A stretch of DNA of 64,000 nt from an uncultured Bacillota bacterium (GTDB lineage: Bacteria > Bacillota > Clostridia > Lachnospirales > CAG-274): positions 62,001 to 126,000 of the forward strand of contig CATZZP010000003.1 in assembly GCA_958426775.1 (NCBI GenBank), in the 5' to 3' direction. How positions within the stretch are numbered: the first letter of the stretch is position 1; every line of letters starts with the position of its first letter. The position numbers were made by a program, and so were the translations under genes. The notes under the pieces were generated by a model. That model saw only the letters and a program-made list of their open reading frames with translations, searched no databases and was not told the origin of the DNA. Below are positions 50,295 to 59,439 of the stretch, one piece after another.

Positions 50295-52238
50295 CTATGT
50301 ATACAAAATTATTTTACTTCCTTGATTTATTTCTTCACCCGGTGAGGGGAGCTGTGTTTTTACCGTTTCTCCCTGACCTATAACCTCAAAATTAAGGTTA
50401 AGAGAGGCGAGATCCTTTTTAACCTCTGCAAGGGCTTTACCCGTAAAATCAGGTACCGTAACGGGAGCAACTCCTTTAATTTTAAGCTCCTCCTGGTTAT
50501 ATTGGGGCTTTATGCCAAGGTAGGGCAGTATATTTTCCAAAAGCTCCTTCATAACAGGGCCTGCTACCTGACCGCCGTAATACACTCCCTGTGGCTCATC
50601 AATAAGCACAAGGGCTATTACCTGTGGGTTTTCTGCAGGGGCAAAGGCACAAAAGGAGGCTATATACTTGCCGCTGCGTCGGGGAAGCTTTTCACTTGTG
50701 GCTGTTTTGCCCCCTATTCTGTAACCGGGGATATAGGTTTTGTTACCTGAGCCTACCTGAACAACGCTTTCAAGTATAGGCTTCATTCTGTCGGAGGTTT
50801 CCTTTGATATGCTTGTTTGTGAGGTGTCATATTCCAGTGTCTTTATTGTATTGCCCTCATTGTCCCTTACCTCAACTCCGAAGTGAGGGGTGATAAGCCT
50901 GCCTCCGTTTATTACAGAGGATATTGCCCTTAAAAGCTGCATTGGTGTTATCTGAAAGGACTGTCCAAAGCTCATTGTAGCAAGCTCTACAGAGCCTATT
51001 TTATCCTTTTTGTGCATAATACCCACTGCCTCGCCCGGCAGGTCAATGCCTGTTTTCTTGTCAAAGCCGAATTTTATCATATATTCATAAAATTTATCAC
51101 TGCCAAGCCTTGCGGCAACATCCATAAAAACAGGGTTACAGCTGTTTTGTACACCCTCAACAAAGGTTTCTGAGCCATGACTTCGGGGGGAACGCCAGCA
51201 TTTTATAAGTCTGCCGCCTACTTCTCTTCCTCCGTTACAGTTAAAGCTGTCATTTTCTGATACAACTCCCTCTTCAAGACCTGCCGCAGAGGTGATAATC
51301 TTAAAGGTTGAGCCGGGCTCATAGGTGTCGTTTATATTAAAGTTTCGCCACATCTTATTTAAAGCGGTGTTTTTTTCTTCGGCAGACATTGTTGACCATA
51401 CTGCCTTTAAGCTCTCGTCATTTATTTCAAAGGGCTTATTTAAGTCAAAGTCGGGCTTTGAGGTCATTGCATAAATTTCTCCGTTTTGAGGGTTCATAAC
51501 TATAATTGCCCCTTTTTTTGCCTCCTTGTAGCTTAGCACCTTTTCAAGAGTTTGTTCTGCATATTGCTGTATATTAACATCTATGCTTGTAACCAAATTT
51601 CCTCCGTCCTCAGGAGCTACCCTTAGCTTATCTCCGTTTTCAACCTCAATTCCCCGTACATCTGTCTGGGTCATAATTTTGCCTCTTTTGCCCTTTAGTA
51701 AGTCCTCATATTTAGACTCTAAGCCTATTATGCCCTGATTGTCCTTTCCTACAAAGCCTATTACGTGAGAGGCAAGGGTTTTATAGGGATAAATACGTTC
51801 AACATCTTCATCAATTTTAACGCCCTTTAGCTTAAGTGCTTGTATTTTTTGGGCAGTTTCCTTGTCTATCTTGTTTTTAATTCGATTTAAGGCAACCTTT
51901 TCATTTACCTTTTTAAGGACCGTTTCATAATCCATGTCCAGTATCTGAGAAAGCTCCCTTGCAACCCTTTCCCCGTCCTCAATCTGGTTATGTATTACGC
52001 TGACGGAAAAGGCGGATTTGGTTGTGGCAAGCTTAACGGAGTTTCTGTCTAAAATATCTCCTCGCCTCGGTGCTATAAGTCTGTCTCTTGTCTGTTGCTC
52101 AAAGGCAAGCTTTTGGTAGTATTCGCCTTGAAAAATCTGTATGTAAAGCACCTTGCCGTATAATAATGTAATTAAAACGGTAAACAGCAGTAATATAAAT
52201 ACAAGCTTTTTCTTAAGTGTTATACCTGCTTTTTTCAT
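50295..52238 (-). CDS. spoVD: Class B penicillin-binding protein with PASTA domain (SpoVD/FtsI-like)
   Basis: A 647-residue transpeptidase. One N-terminal membrane segment (about 10-30), a dimerisation domain (RDRLIAPRRGDILDRN), and the penicillin-binding domain with the active Ser in PGSTFK (about 310), the SCN triad in VQNSCNPVF and KTA in GGKTATSEK. A single PASTA repeat closes the protein (VTVPDFTGKALAEVKKDLAS, about 590-647), typical of SpoVD. It heads the murE-murF-mraY-murD-spoVE series. The normal upstream genes mraZ, rsmH and ftsL are absent; secG is divergent. Confidence 0.9.
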   Translation of the reverse strand: MKKAGITLKKKLVFILLLFTVLITLLYGKVLYIQIFQGEYYQKLAFEQQTRDRLIAPRRGDILDRNSVKLATTKSAFSVSVIHNQIEDGERVARELSQILDMDYETVLKKVNEKVALNRIKNKIDKETAQKIQALKLKGVKIDEDVERIYPYKTLASHVIGFVGKDNQGIIGLESKYEDLLKGKRGKIMTQTDVRGIEVENGDKLRVAPEDGGNLVTSIDVNIQQYAEQTLEKVLSYKEAKKGAIIVMNPQNGEIYAMTSKPDFDLNKPFEINDESLKAVWSTMSAEEKNTALNKMWRNFNINDTYEPGSTFKIITSAAGLEEGVVSENDSFNCNGGREVGGRLIKCWRSPRSHGSETFVEGVQNSCNPVFMDVAARLGSDKFYEYMIKFGFDKKTGIDLPGEAVGIMHKKDKIGSVELATMSFGQSFQITPMQLLRAISSVINGGRLITPHFGVEVRDNEGNTIKTLEYDTSQTSISKETSDRMKPILESVVQVGSGNKTYIPGYRIGGKTATSEKLPRRSGKYIASFCAFAPAENPQVIALVLIDEPQGVYYGGQVAGPVMKELLENILPYLGIKPQYNQEELKIKGVAPVTVPDFTGKALAEVKKDLASLNLNFEVIGQGETVKTQLPSPGEEINQGSKIILYT

Positions 52239-52321
52239 ACTGCACCCCTTATGTTACTATATAATATAATATTTCAAAATTTAGCTTATATGTACAATTT
52301 ACACAAAAATAATAAAAGGAC

Positions 52322-52350
52322 TTGCTATTTTATTTTTCTTATGGTAAAAT
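52322..52350 (+). promoter_or_regulatory. Sigma-A-type promoter of secG
   Basis: TTGCTA and TAAAAT with a 17-base spacer, 34 bases before the secG ATG. Confidence 0.65.
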
Positions 52351-52384
52351 GAGCAATGATGAATACGGACAGGAGGTCATTATA

Positions 52385-52636
52385 ATGAGTATTCCTTTTA
52401 TTATAGTATCGGTTCTTGTAATAATAAGCGGTGTGGCTGTGATTGCTTTAATCCTTGCACAGAAGAAAAACGCAGCAGCAGGCTTTGGTGCTGCTATGTC
52501 AGGCATGAGCTCAAACGGCGACAGCTACTGGAGTGCTAACAAGGGCAGATCTATGGAGGGTCAGCTTGCTAAATACACAAAGATAAGTGCATTCCTTTTC
52601 TTTGTACTTGTATTTATTTCTAACTTTTTAAAGTAA
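52385..52636 (+). CDS. secG: Preprotein translocase subunit SecG
   Basis: An 83-residue membrane protein with two hydrophobic segments (about 3-25 and 65-82) joined by a Gly/Ser-rich loop, GFGAAMSGMSSNGDSYWSANKG, as in Firmicute SecG. The ATG at 52385 is preceded by AGGAGG with 8-base spacing; an open frame reaching back to 52322 covers the promoter and is not used. Located just before rnr, the conserved secG-rnr pair. Confidence 0.93.
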   Translation: MSIPFIIVSVLVIISGVAVIALILAQKKNAAAGFGAAMSGMSSNGDSYWSANKGRSMEGQLAKYTKISAFLFFVLVFISNFLK

Positions 52637-52650
52637 TAATTAAATTAAAG

Positions 52651-52682
52651 CAGACTTTGTACCCCGCAAGGTCTGTTTTTTT
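52651..52682 (+). terminator. Terminator between secG and rnr
   Basis: CAGACTTT pairs with AAGGTCTG (one G-T pair) around a 9-base loop and is followed by seven T. Partial read-through to rnr is likely because no distinct rnr promoter was seen. Confidence 0.75.
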
Positions 52683-52720
52683 CTATATAAATGGTTTATA
52701 CTAAACAGGAGGTGATTTTT

Positions 52721-54844
52721 ATGGACAGACTATATGAGGAAAGACAGGAAAAGCTTTTGGGCTTTATGTCGGATAAGCAGTACAGACCTATGACAAGTAA
52801 GGATATAGCATTAATGCTTGATATTCAGCCTCAGGATATGCCTATGTTTTATGATATGCTTTCAAACTTAGAGGCAAAGGGTAAAATTATAATTACCAAA
52901 AAGGGCAAGATAGCTTTACCTGAGAGCATGGACCTGCTTACAGGCAGCTTTATAGGCAATGAGCGTGGCTTTGGCTTTGTAAGGGTAGAGGGCAGAAAGG
53001 ACGATATTTTTATTCCCCGTGCTAATATAAACGGTGCTATGCACAAGGATACGGTAATGGTAAAGCTTATACGTGAAACCTCAAAAAGTGCAGAGGGTGA
53101 AGTGGTGCGTGTCCTTGAAAGAGGCTTAAAAACAGTGGTAGGCACCTTTGAGGAAACTAAAAGCGGGAAATTCGGCTTTGTAAAGGCAGATGACAGGTTT
53201 TTCGGCGGAGATATTTATATTGACGGAAATGATACCATGGGTGCGGTGACAGGTCACAAGGTTGTTGTAAGGATTACCAAGGCACCTACGGATAAAAATA
53301 AGGCAGAGGGTAAGGTAATAGAAATTTTAGGGCATATTAACGACCCGGGTGTGGATATTCTGTCTATTATCAGGGAATATGACCTGCCTACGGAGTTCCC
53401 TGATGAGGTGTTAAGAGAGGTTGAGCGTATACCTAATGAGGTTACGGAGGAAGAAAAGACAGGCAGGGCGGACTACCGTCAGGTTACAATGGTAACTATT
53501 GACGGCGAGGATGCAAAGGATTTAGACGATGCGGTTTCCGTAGAGAGTCTTGAAAACGGCAATTATAAGCTGGGGGTGTATATAGCCGATGTGTCCCACT
53601 ATGTAAGGGAGGGTACAAGGCTTGACAAGGAGGCTTATAAAAGAGGTACAAGCGTTTACCTTGTAGACAGGGTTATACCTATGCTTCCCCACAAGCTGTC
53701 AAACGGTATCTGTTCTCTTAATCAGGGGGTAGACAGACTTTCTCTTTGCTGTATAATGGAAATTGACCCTAAGGGTAAGGTAGTAAGCTCTAAAATAGAA
53801 AAGGCTGTTATAAATGTAGACAGACGTATGAGCTATACCGTTGTAAATGACCTGCTTACAAACCCAAGCTCCCAATATAAGGAAGAATATGCCCGCCTTA
53901 TGCCTATGTTTATTAAAATGCAGGAGCTTAGGAATATTCTCTTTAATAAAAGGCGTAAAAGAGGAGCTATAGAGTTTGACTTTAAGGAGGCAAAAATTAT
54001 ACTTGATGATAAGGGCAAGCCTATTGATGTTAAGCCCTATGAAAGAAACATTGCCACAAGTATAATTGAGGAGTTTATGCTTGCGGCTAATGAGTGCATA
54101 GCGGAAACCTATTTCTGGCTTGAACTGCCTTTTGTATACAGAGTCCATGAGCTTCCTAATGAGGAAAAGGTGGAGCGTTTACAGGAGTTTATAGGCAAAA
54201 TGGGTTACGTTATAAAGGGTAATTCAAATCACCCTAAAAGTTTCCAGAAGCTCCTTGACGAGGTTAAGGGTAAAAATGAGGAGCTTGTAGTACACAAAAT
54301 GGTACTTCGCAGTTTAAAAAGAGCAAGGTACACAGCGGAAAATGACCGACATTTCGGTCTTGCGGCAAAGTACTACTGTCATTTTACCTCACCTATAAGG
54401 CGATACCCTGATTTACAGATACACCGCATTATAAGTGAAAATATAGCCGGAGAATTATCCTTTAAGCGTATAGAGCGTCTTAACAGAAGGCTGCCTGAGG
54501 TTGCGGAGCATTGTTCCGTAACAGAGCGTACGGCAGACGATGCTGAAAGGGATACCGATAAGTATAAAATAGCTCAGTTTATGAAGGGCAAGATTGGTCA
54601 GCAGTATGAGGGTGTTGTATCAAGTGTTACCTCATGGGGTATGTATGTGGAATTGCCTAATACAATAGAGGGGCTTGTATCTAACAGGGATATGTACGAT
54701 GATGTATATTTTTTTGAGGAGGACGAGCTTAGACTTTTCGGTGAGCATACCCATAAAACCTACACTATAGGCGATAAGGTGCGTATAGAGGTTATAGGGG
54801 CTAACCCTGATAATAAAACTGTGGACTTTAAGTTGGTTAAATAA
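52721..54844 (+). CDS. rnr: Ribonuclease R
   Basis: A 707-residue 3'-5' exoribonuclease for structured RNA. It has N-terminal winged-helix and cold-shock domains (GSFIGNERGFGFVRVEGRKDDIFIP), the RNB catalytic domain with VTIDGEDAKDLDDAVSVE (metal-binding Asp cluster) and a C-terminal S1 domain (IGQQYEGVVSSVTSWGMYVELP). The ATG at 52721 follows AGGAGGTGA; the frame open to 52691 is leader. smpB, often next, is not present; the gene ends at a strong terminator. Confidence 0.96.
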   Translation: MDRLYEERQEKLLGFMSDKQYRPMTSKDIALMLDIQPQDMPMFYDMLSNLEAKGKIIITKKGKIALPESMDLLTGSFIGNERGFGFVRVEGRKDDIFIPRANINGAMHKDTVMVKLIRETSKSAEGEVVRVLERGLKTVVGTFEETKSGKFGFVKADDRFFGGDIYIDGNDTMGAVTGHKVVVRITKAPTDKNKAEGKVIEILGHINDPGVDILSIIREYDLPTEFPDEVLREVERIPNEVTEEEKTGRADYRQVTMVTIDGEDAKDLDDAVSVESLENGNYKLGVYIADVSHYVREGTRLDKEAYKRGTSVYLVDRVIPMLPHKLSNGICSLNQGVDRLSLCCIMEIDPKGKVVSSKIEKAVINVDRRMSYTVVNDLLTNPSSQYKEEYARLMPMFIKMQELRNILFNKRRKRGAIEFDFKEAKIILDDKGKPIDVKPYERNIATSIIEEFMLAANECIAETYFWLELPFVYRVHELPNEEKVERLQEFIGKMGYVIKGNSNHPKSFQKLLDEVKGKNEELVVHKMVLRSLKRARYTAENDRHFGLAAKYYCHFTSPIRRYPDLQIHRIISENIAGELSFKRIERLNRRLPEVAEHCSVTERTADDAERDTDKYKIAQFMKGKIGQQYEGVVSSVTSWGMYVELPNTIEGLVSNRDMYDDVYFFEEDELRLFGEHTHKTYTIGDKVRIEVIGANPDNKTVDFKLVK

Positions 54845-54846
54845 GA

Positions 54847-54881
54847 AAAAGCACACCTTGGCAAGTAAGGTGTGCTTTTAT
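54847..54881. terminator. Bidirectional terminator between rnr and the foldase gene
   Basis: AAAAGCACACCTT pairs perfectly with AAGGTGTGCTTTT around a 7-base loop. Confidence 0.88.
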
Positions 54882-54883
54882 AA

Positions 54884-55855
54884 TTAACAATCCTTAATAT
54901 CAATTATATCGTAAACTACTTCGTTTATCTTAATATCCATATTAGCCTGCCATTGCTCGTTTTGAGCCTGGTAGATTTCCATTTTCTTTTCTCTTATATA
55001 TTCAGTCTTTAAGCCCTCACGCACAGAGTTCATATCAGGGGACTCAATGCTTACTATTTTGAATATAAAGTAACCGTCCGTACTTTCAAAAACCTCGCTT
55101 ACGGCACCTTGGGGCAAAAGATAAAGGGCATCGTTAATTGCCTCGTCATACATTTCGTCCTCTAATAAAAAGCTGTCCTTTTTAGGTGATTCGGAAAACT
55201 CCTCCTGCAGCTTATCAAAGTCCTCACCTTGGTTAATACGCTCACGTATTTCAAGGGCTTTTTCGTAGTTGGCTGTGCTTGGCTCCGTATCGGCAGGCAG
55301 ATAAATTTGTTCTATTGTAAGGTTGTTATAACGGTCTATTTCGTTTATGTAATGCTCATTAAAGTAAGCATCAAACTCTTCTTCATTTACTTCAAAACCG
55401 TCAGTTACAAGGTCATATACCTTTTGCTGAATGTGGCTTTCCTTAATTATAATTTCAATATCCTCTTCGGTTACATCCATAAGGCTTGCCTTGGACTCAC
55501 CTATATCCTGGTAAAGTTGTGAGCTTTCAGAGGAGATTTCGCTGTAGTCCTGTGGGGTTAACTCGATTTTAAGGTTATCAGCCTGTGCAACTGCCGCCTT
55601 AACAAGGGTAAGGGAGTTGATTGCATTCTGTTTTGCTACATCTTGAGCGCTTGTGCCGTCAAAGTCAGCCTCCCATATATCAACGCCGCCTCTTTCCTCA
55701 AAGCTCTTTTTTTGCTCATAGAGGTAAACCATATACTCCCCTTTACTTATTTTTGTGCCGTTTATGGTAAGCACATAATTTGTGTTACCGCCTGAACAGG
55801 CACATAAGGAAATAAAAAGTATAAATGTAAGTAAAAAGGCTGTTAATTTTTTCAT
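54884..55855 (-). CDS. Peptidyl-prolyl isomerase lipoprotein (PrsA/SurA-like foldase)
   Basis: A 323-residue lipoprotein (lipobox LCAC near residue 17-20). The N-terminal chaperone part contains YVLTINGTKISKGEYMVYL; a rotamase (PpiC/parvulin-like) region follows at about 180-280 with ALEIRERINQGEDFDKLQEEFSES, LLPQGAVSEVFESTDGYFIFKIV. It should help fold secreted proteins, of which this window encodes several, at the membrane-wall interface. A strong promoter precedes it. The parvulin core is short, so isomerase activity is less certain than the chaperone role. Confidence 0.85.
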   Translation of the reverse strand: MKKLTAFLLTFILFISLCACSGGNTNYVLTINGTKISKGEYMVYLYEQKKSFEERGGVDIWEADFDGTSAQDVAKQNAINSLTLVKAAVAQADNLKIELTPQDYSEISSESSQLYQDIGESKASLMDVTEEDIEIIIKESHIQQKVYDLVTDGFEVNEEEFDAYFNEHYINEIDRYNNLTIEQIYLPADTEPSTANYEKALEIRERINQGEDFDKLQEEFSESPKKDSFLLEDEMYDEAINDALYLLPQGAVSEVFESTDGYFIFKIVSIESPDMNSVREGLKTEYIREKKMEIYQAQNEQWQANMDIKINEVVYDIIDIKDC

Positions 55856-55905
55856 AATAGCACCACCAATAATAAGCTTCGAGGATAAAACAATAATATG
55901 TATTT

Positions 55906-55935
55906 ATTATACAATAAAAACTCCTTAATTTTCAA
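55906..55935 (-). promoter_or_regulatory. Sigma-A-type promoter of the foldase gene
   Basis: On the minus strand TTGAAA and TATAAT with an 18-base spacer, about 50 bases before the ATG. Confidence 0.65.
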
Positions 55936-55978
55936 CAAAATATTACATTGTAATAAAAGTGTAACATAATATTTGACG

Positions 55979-56007
55979 TTGTATATTTTAGTAATATATG
56001 GTATACT
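55979..56007 (+). promoter_or_regulatory. Sigma-A-type promoter of the GH13 gene
   Basis: TTGTAT and TATACT with a 17-base spacer. It implies a leader of about 170 bases. Just upstream, TATTAC-ATT-GTAATA near 55940-55955 is an inverted repeat that could bind a regulator. Confidence 0.6.
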
Positions 56008-56013
56008 ATTAAT

Positions 56014-56184
56014 AATATTGTTTATATTATCAAAGGAAAATGAATAATTTAATGCTGTACCCACAAGATAATATACTAAAACGGGTAATGAAATAAATTC
56101 AGCATTAAGTGGTACTCTTGGCTGCAGATGTCTTTTGTGAATGTATGCTAAAGGATTACTAAACAAAAAATCGGGGGTTTTATT
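56014..56184 (+). promoter_or_regulatory. Structured 5' leader of the GH13 gene
   Basis: TTAATGCTG at 56049-56057 pairs perfectly with CAGCATTAA at 56100-56108, and directly inside it TACCC (56058-56062) pairs with GGGTA (56083-56087). No terminator follows, so control, if any, would be on translation or RNA stability. It matches no riboswitch class I recognise. Together with the two divergent promoters it accounts for the 330-bp gap here. Confidence 0.4.
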
Positions 56185-58260
56185 ATGAAAACTGAATATA
56201 TGGAACGTCTTTTTCTTTTGCTTAAATTAAGGTACGAATACCTTAATATTGATGCAATATTTTCCGACGAAACACCCGCATACAGAAATCCTGTAGTGCC
56301 TAAAGCCGGAGAAAATATTACAATTAAGCTCAGAGTTGCCGCTGATAATGTGGACAGAGCTTTTCTTTGTACGGGTGATGAGGAATTACCTATGGTTATA
56401 TTCCGCAGTACGGAAATTTTTGATTATTTCAAGTGTACTGTTGTTTGCGGTGATAAGCCAAGCTACTATTATTTTAAAATAGAAAAGGACGGCAGGGAAT
56501 ATTACTATAATAAAAACGGTGTTTTTCAATATGTAAATCAGGAGTATAACTTTAGTATTTTACCCGGTTTCAGTACACCTCATTGGGCAAAGGGTGCTGT
56601 TATGTATCAAATCTTTGTTGACCGCTTCTGTAACGGTGATAAAAGCAACGATGTAAAGGATAACGAGTATCTTTACTTGGGACAGAGAGCAAAGGCTGTT
56701 AAAAACTGGAATGCTCCTGTTGAAAATGTGGATATATGCAACTTTTACGGCGGTGACCTACAGGGTGTTATAAATAAGCTTGATTATTTAAAAGAGCTGG
56801 GTGTGGACTGTATTTATCTTAATCCCATTTTTGTATCCCCCAGTACCCATAAATATGATATACAGGACTATGACTATGTAGACCCTCATTTCGGTGTTAT
56901 TATAAATGACGGAGGAAATACCGTACCTGAGGATGCAGCAGACAATTCTGAGGCGGAAAGATATATTAAGCGTACCTGTGACAAGGAAAATCTTGAAAAA
57001 AGCAATGAGCTTTTTGCACTGCTTGTAGAACAGGCACATCAAAAAGGTATAAGGGTTATATTGGACGGTGTGTTTAATCACTGCGGAGCCTTTAATAAGT
57101 GGCTTGACAAAGAGGGAATATATGAAAAGCACGGCTATGAAAAGGGTGCCTTTAACCATATGGACAGTCCCTACAGAAACTATTTTAAATGGAACGATAA
57201 CGGAAGCTATGAGGGCTGGTGGGGACATGACAATCACCCCAAGTTAAATTATGAAAGCTCGCAGGAGCTTTATAACTATATTTTAAAAATAGCAAAAAAA
57301 TGGGTGTCTCCTCCCTATAACTGTGACGGCTGGAGGCTTGATGTAGCGGCGGATTTAGGCTTAAGTGCAGAGTTTAATCATAAGTTCTGGGCGGATTTCA
57401 GAAAGGCTGTCAAGGAGGCTAATCCTAAGGCAATTATCCTTGCAGAGCATTACGGCGACCCTAAAAGCTGGCTTATGGGTGACCAGTGGGATACGGTTAT
57501 GAATTATGATGCCTTTATGGAGCCGGTTACATGGTTTCTTACGGGTATGGAAAAGCACAGCGAAAGTGAGAACGGGGACAAATATAATAACTCGGTTGAT
57601 TTTGAGGGAGCTATGAGGTATCATTCCTCTAAGTTTTCTTATGAGAGTATAAGCATTGCAATGAATGAGCTATCTAATCATGACCACTCACGTTTCCTTA
57701 CAAGGACAAACCGAAGGGTAGGCAGACTTCACACGGTAGGTGCTAAAGCTGCTGATGAGGGCGTAGACAGAGCGGTTATGAAGCAGGCTGTTACTATGCA
57801 GATGACATGGTGCGGTGCACCTACCATTTACTATGGTGATGAGGTGGGTATGACAGGCTGGACTGACCCCGATAACAGACGACCCTTTCCTTGGGGCAGA
57901 GAGGACAGGGATATTTTAGAGTACTACAAGGCCATGATAAAAATACACAAAAAATACAAGTGTATTGCTACAGGCTCTCTTGACCATTTGCATCTGGATT
58001 ACGGGCTTTTATGCTACGGCAGATGGAATGAGGAGGAAAAGCTTGCAGTTATAGTCAACAATCTGGACGAAGTGCGTATTTTAGAGGCTCCTGTTTGGAG
58101 AATGGAAATGCTAAACGGTGAAATAATGTATAAAATCATTGAAAGCAATAAGGGCATGGGGTATATTTCGCAGGTAAGTGAGTATACCGTAAAGGACGGT
58201 GTGGTACGTATAGAATTACAGCCTAAAAGCTCTCTTGTGCTTGCAAACATAGTGAAATAA
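56185..58260 (+). CDS. GH13 alpha-glucan hydrolase (neopullulanase/cyclomaltodextrinase type)
   Basis: A 691-residue enzyme without signal peptide, so probably cytosolic. An N-terminal CBM34-like domain (about 1-125) precedes the (beta/alpha)8 domain, beginning HWAKGAVMYQIFVDRFCNGD. Catalytic triad: Asp nucleophile in GWRLDVAAD (about 386), Glu acid/base in ILAEHYGD (about 421) and Asp in LSNHDHSRF (about 500). The CBM34 plus GH13 layout fits neopullulanases and cyclomaltodextrinases that trim maltodextrins, pullulan or cyclodextrins. GGGGG precedes the ATG. Exact substrate cannot be read from the sequence. Confidence 0.9.
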   Translation: MKTEYMERLFLLLKLRYEYLNIDAIFSDETPAYRNPVVPKAGENITIKLRVAADNVDRAFLCTGDEELPMVIFRSTEIFDYFKCTVVCGDKPSYYYFKIEKDGREYYYNKNGVFQYVNQEYNFSILPGFSTPHWAKGAVMYQIFVDRFCNGDKSNDVKDNEYLYLGQRAKAVKNWNAPVENVDICNFYGGDLQGVINKLDYLKELGVDCIYLNPIFVSPSTHKYDIQDYDYVDPHFGVIINDGGNTVPEDAADNSEAERYIKRTCDKENLEKSNELFALLVEQAHQKGIRVILDGVFNHCGAFNKWLDKEGIYEKHGYEKGAFNHMDSPYRNYFKWNDNGSYEGWWGHDNHPKLNYESSQELYNYILKIAKKWVSPPYNCDGWRLDVAADLGLSAEFNHKFWADFRKAVKEANPKAIILAEHYGDPKSWLMGDQWDTVMNYDAFMEPVTWFLTGMEKHSESENGDKYNNSVDFEGAMRYHSSKFSYESISIAMNELSNHDHSRFLTRTNRRVGRLHTVGAKAADEGVDRAVMKQAVTMQMTWCGAPTIYYGDEVGMTGWTDPDNRRPFPWGREDRDILEYYKAMIKIHKKYKCIATGSLDHLHLDYGLLCYGRWNEEEKLAVIVNNLDEVRILEAPVWRMEMLNGEIMYKIIESNKGMGYISQVSEYTVKDGVVRIELQPKSSLVLANIVK

Positions 58261-58344
58261 AAAAACTGATGCGGGAGTTAAAGAGAATGGTAATAAGGAA
58301 GTATTGAAACTATCACCATTTACCGACAAACAGAGCGTAAAATG

Positions 58345-58383
58345 AAAGAGATACAGGCTATAAATTAAGTCTGTATCTCTTTT
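58345..58383 (+). terminator. Terminator after the GH13 gene
   Basis: AAAGAGATACAG pairs with CTGTATCTCTTT around a 14-base loop, followed by T. It marks the last clearly host sequence before the integrated element; the 85 bases between the GH13 stop and this stem hold no gene. Confidence 0.8.
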
Positions 58384-58509
58384 GCTATATAGTTGAGCAT
58401 TCAGAGCGTTTCAAACCCTCCCTTGTTTTTGTGGTTTTTAAGAGTCAAAAACAGCAAGGTCAGGGGTTATGTTCTAAATAAATTATCGGCTCTGCGTCTT
58501 GAAATTTTG

Positions 58510-58706
58510 TTATAAACTCTGCATCTTTGCGTCCGGATCTTCTATAACTGTTATTTTGAATTGTTTTGCATTTATAAGCGTCTTATTTTTACATTTCGTG
58601 CAAAACAGAGGGAAGTTTTTAAACTCTGTATCTTCCCGTAATTTTCTCTTTGTCTTGTTATGACATATCGGGCATAGAAGCTATTGATTTTTCGTAGAAA
58701 CCACAT
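58510..58706 (-). pseudogene. Cysteine-rich KTR domain protein, disrupted
   Basis: The C-terminal frame reads CPICHNKTKRKLREDTEFKN, then FPLFCTKCKNKTLINAKQFK and ITVIEDPDAKMQSL, the small zinc-ribbon-like KTR protein common in Tn916-type and other clostridial elements. The start MWFL is separated from CPIC by 20 extra bases bounded by TTCTA on each side, which shifts the frame and adds a stop. A second insertion of 27 bases near the end (bounded by AAG and partly repeating A(C/T)GCAGAG) replaces the usual end; the original end, KTQSR plus stop, is still readable just downstream in another frame. The gene starts at the stop codon of the adjoining permease. Confidence 0.75.
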
Positions 58707-59434
58707 CATAATTCTTTTCTTGCCAATACCAATTTTGAAATGATTGTAAGCATCAACAGAAAAGATGTACAAGTTAAGACAAATTCCCAATATCCGCTTT
58801 CTAACATCTGCTGCGGTGAATTAGAGTTCATTCCGTACGCCATAAGAGAATACGGACAAATATACCATAAATCTTTTGCAAGGAATACCAATCCCGAAAT
58901 TCCTCCTGCAAAAGAAATACCTACAGGCAGTGCAAAACTTTTCAGGTAAATGGATAATAATAGCTGTATAGCAGCTATTACTATACCGCCTAACGTTCCG
59001 AACAGACACCAAAGAAGAATAGATTTATACGGTGGTGCTATACTCATACCAATTACTTTCCCTGAAATGACAAACAAGATACCAATCCATAATTCGCTTA
59101 AAAAAATCATAAATGCTGCTGTTAGCAACTTTGCAATGAAAATTGTGTGTAAATTGGTAGGCATAGTCAAAAGTTTATTCCAATTCTGACTTTTGTGTTC
59201 AAGCCTTATCAGATAGGCACAGTAAATTCCAATCATCACCGGCAAAAAGAAATAGCAAGTAAACAAGGTGTGTTGCGTCCAAAGGCTATACCATTCATTT
59301 TTTAAAATTTCGATATTCCCCATATAATTCAGCGTTCCCAAAAGTGCCGGGATAATTGGCATTAGCAAAAATGCAAGCCAAACGGGAGAACGCTTTAATT
59401 TTATTCGTTCAGTTTTTAATAATTTTATCAACAC
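58706..59434 (-). CDS. Lantibiotic-immunity-type ABC transporter permease (MutG/CprC-like)
   Basis: A 242-residue integral membrane protein with six hydrophobic segments (LAFLLMPIIPALLGTLNYMG, TCYFFLPVMIGIYCAYLIRL and others), with a KTERIKLKRSPVW start typical of the second permease of LanFEG/CprABC exporters. Start taken as GTG at 59434, 5 bases after the stop of the first permease with AAAGAGG upstream; the open frame reaches back to 59524 but overlaps that gene. Third gene of the transporter operon. Confidence 0.78.
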   Translation of the reverse strand: MLIKLLKTERIKLKRSPVWLAFLLMPIIPALLGTLNYMGNIEILKNEWYSLWTQHTLFTCYFFLPVMIGIYCAYLIRLEHKSQNWNKLLTMPTNLHTIFIAKLLTAAFMIFLSELWIGILFVISGKVIGMSIAPPYKSILLWCLFGTLGGIVIAAIQLLLSIYLKSFALPVGISFAGGISGLVFLAKDLWYICPYSLMAYGMNSNSPQQMLESGYWEFVLTCTSFLLMLTIISKLVLARKEL

Positions 59435-59439
59435 TATAA

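Noticed and set aside
53699..54148. 149-codon minus-strand frame opposite rnr
   Set aside because: Shadow of the RNB domain; the sense frame is a clear ribonuclease R.
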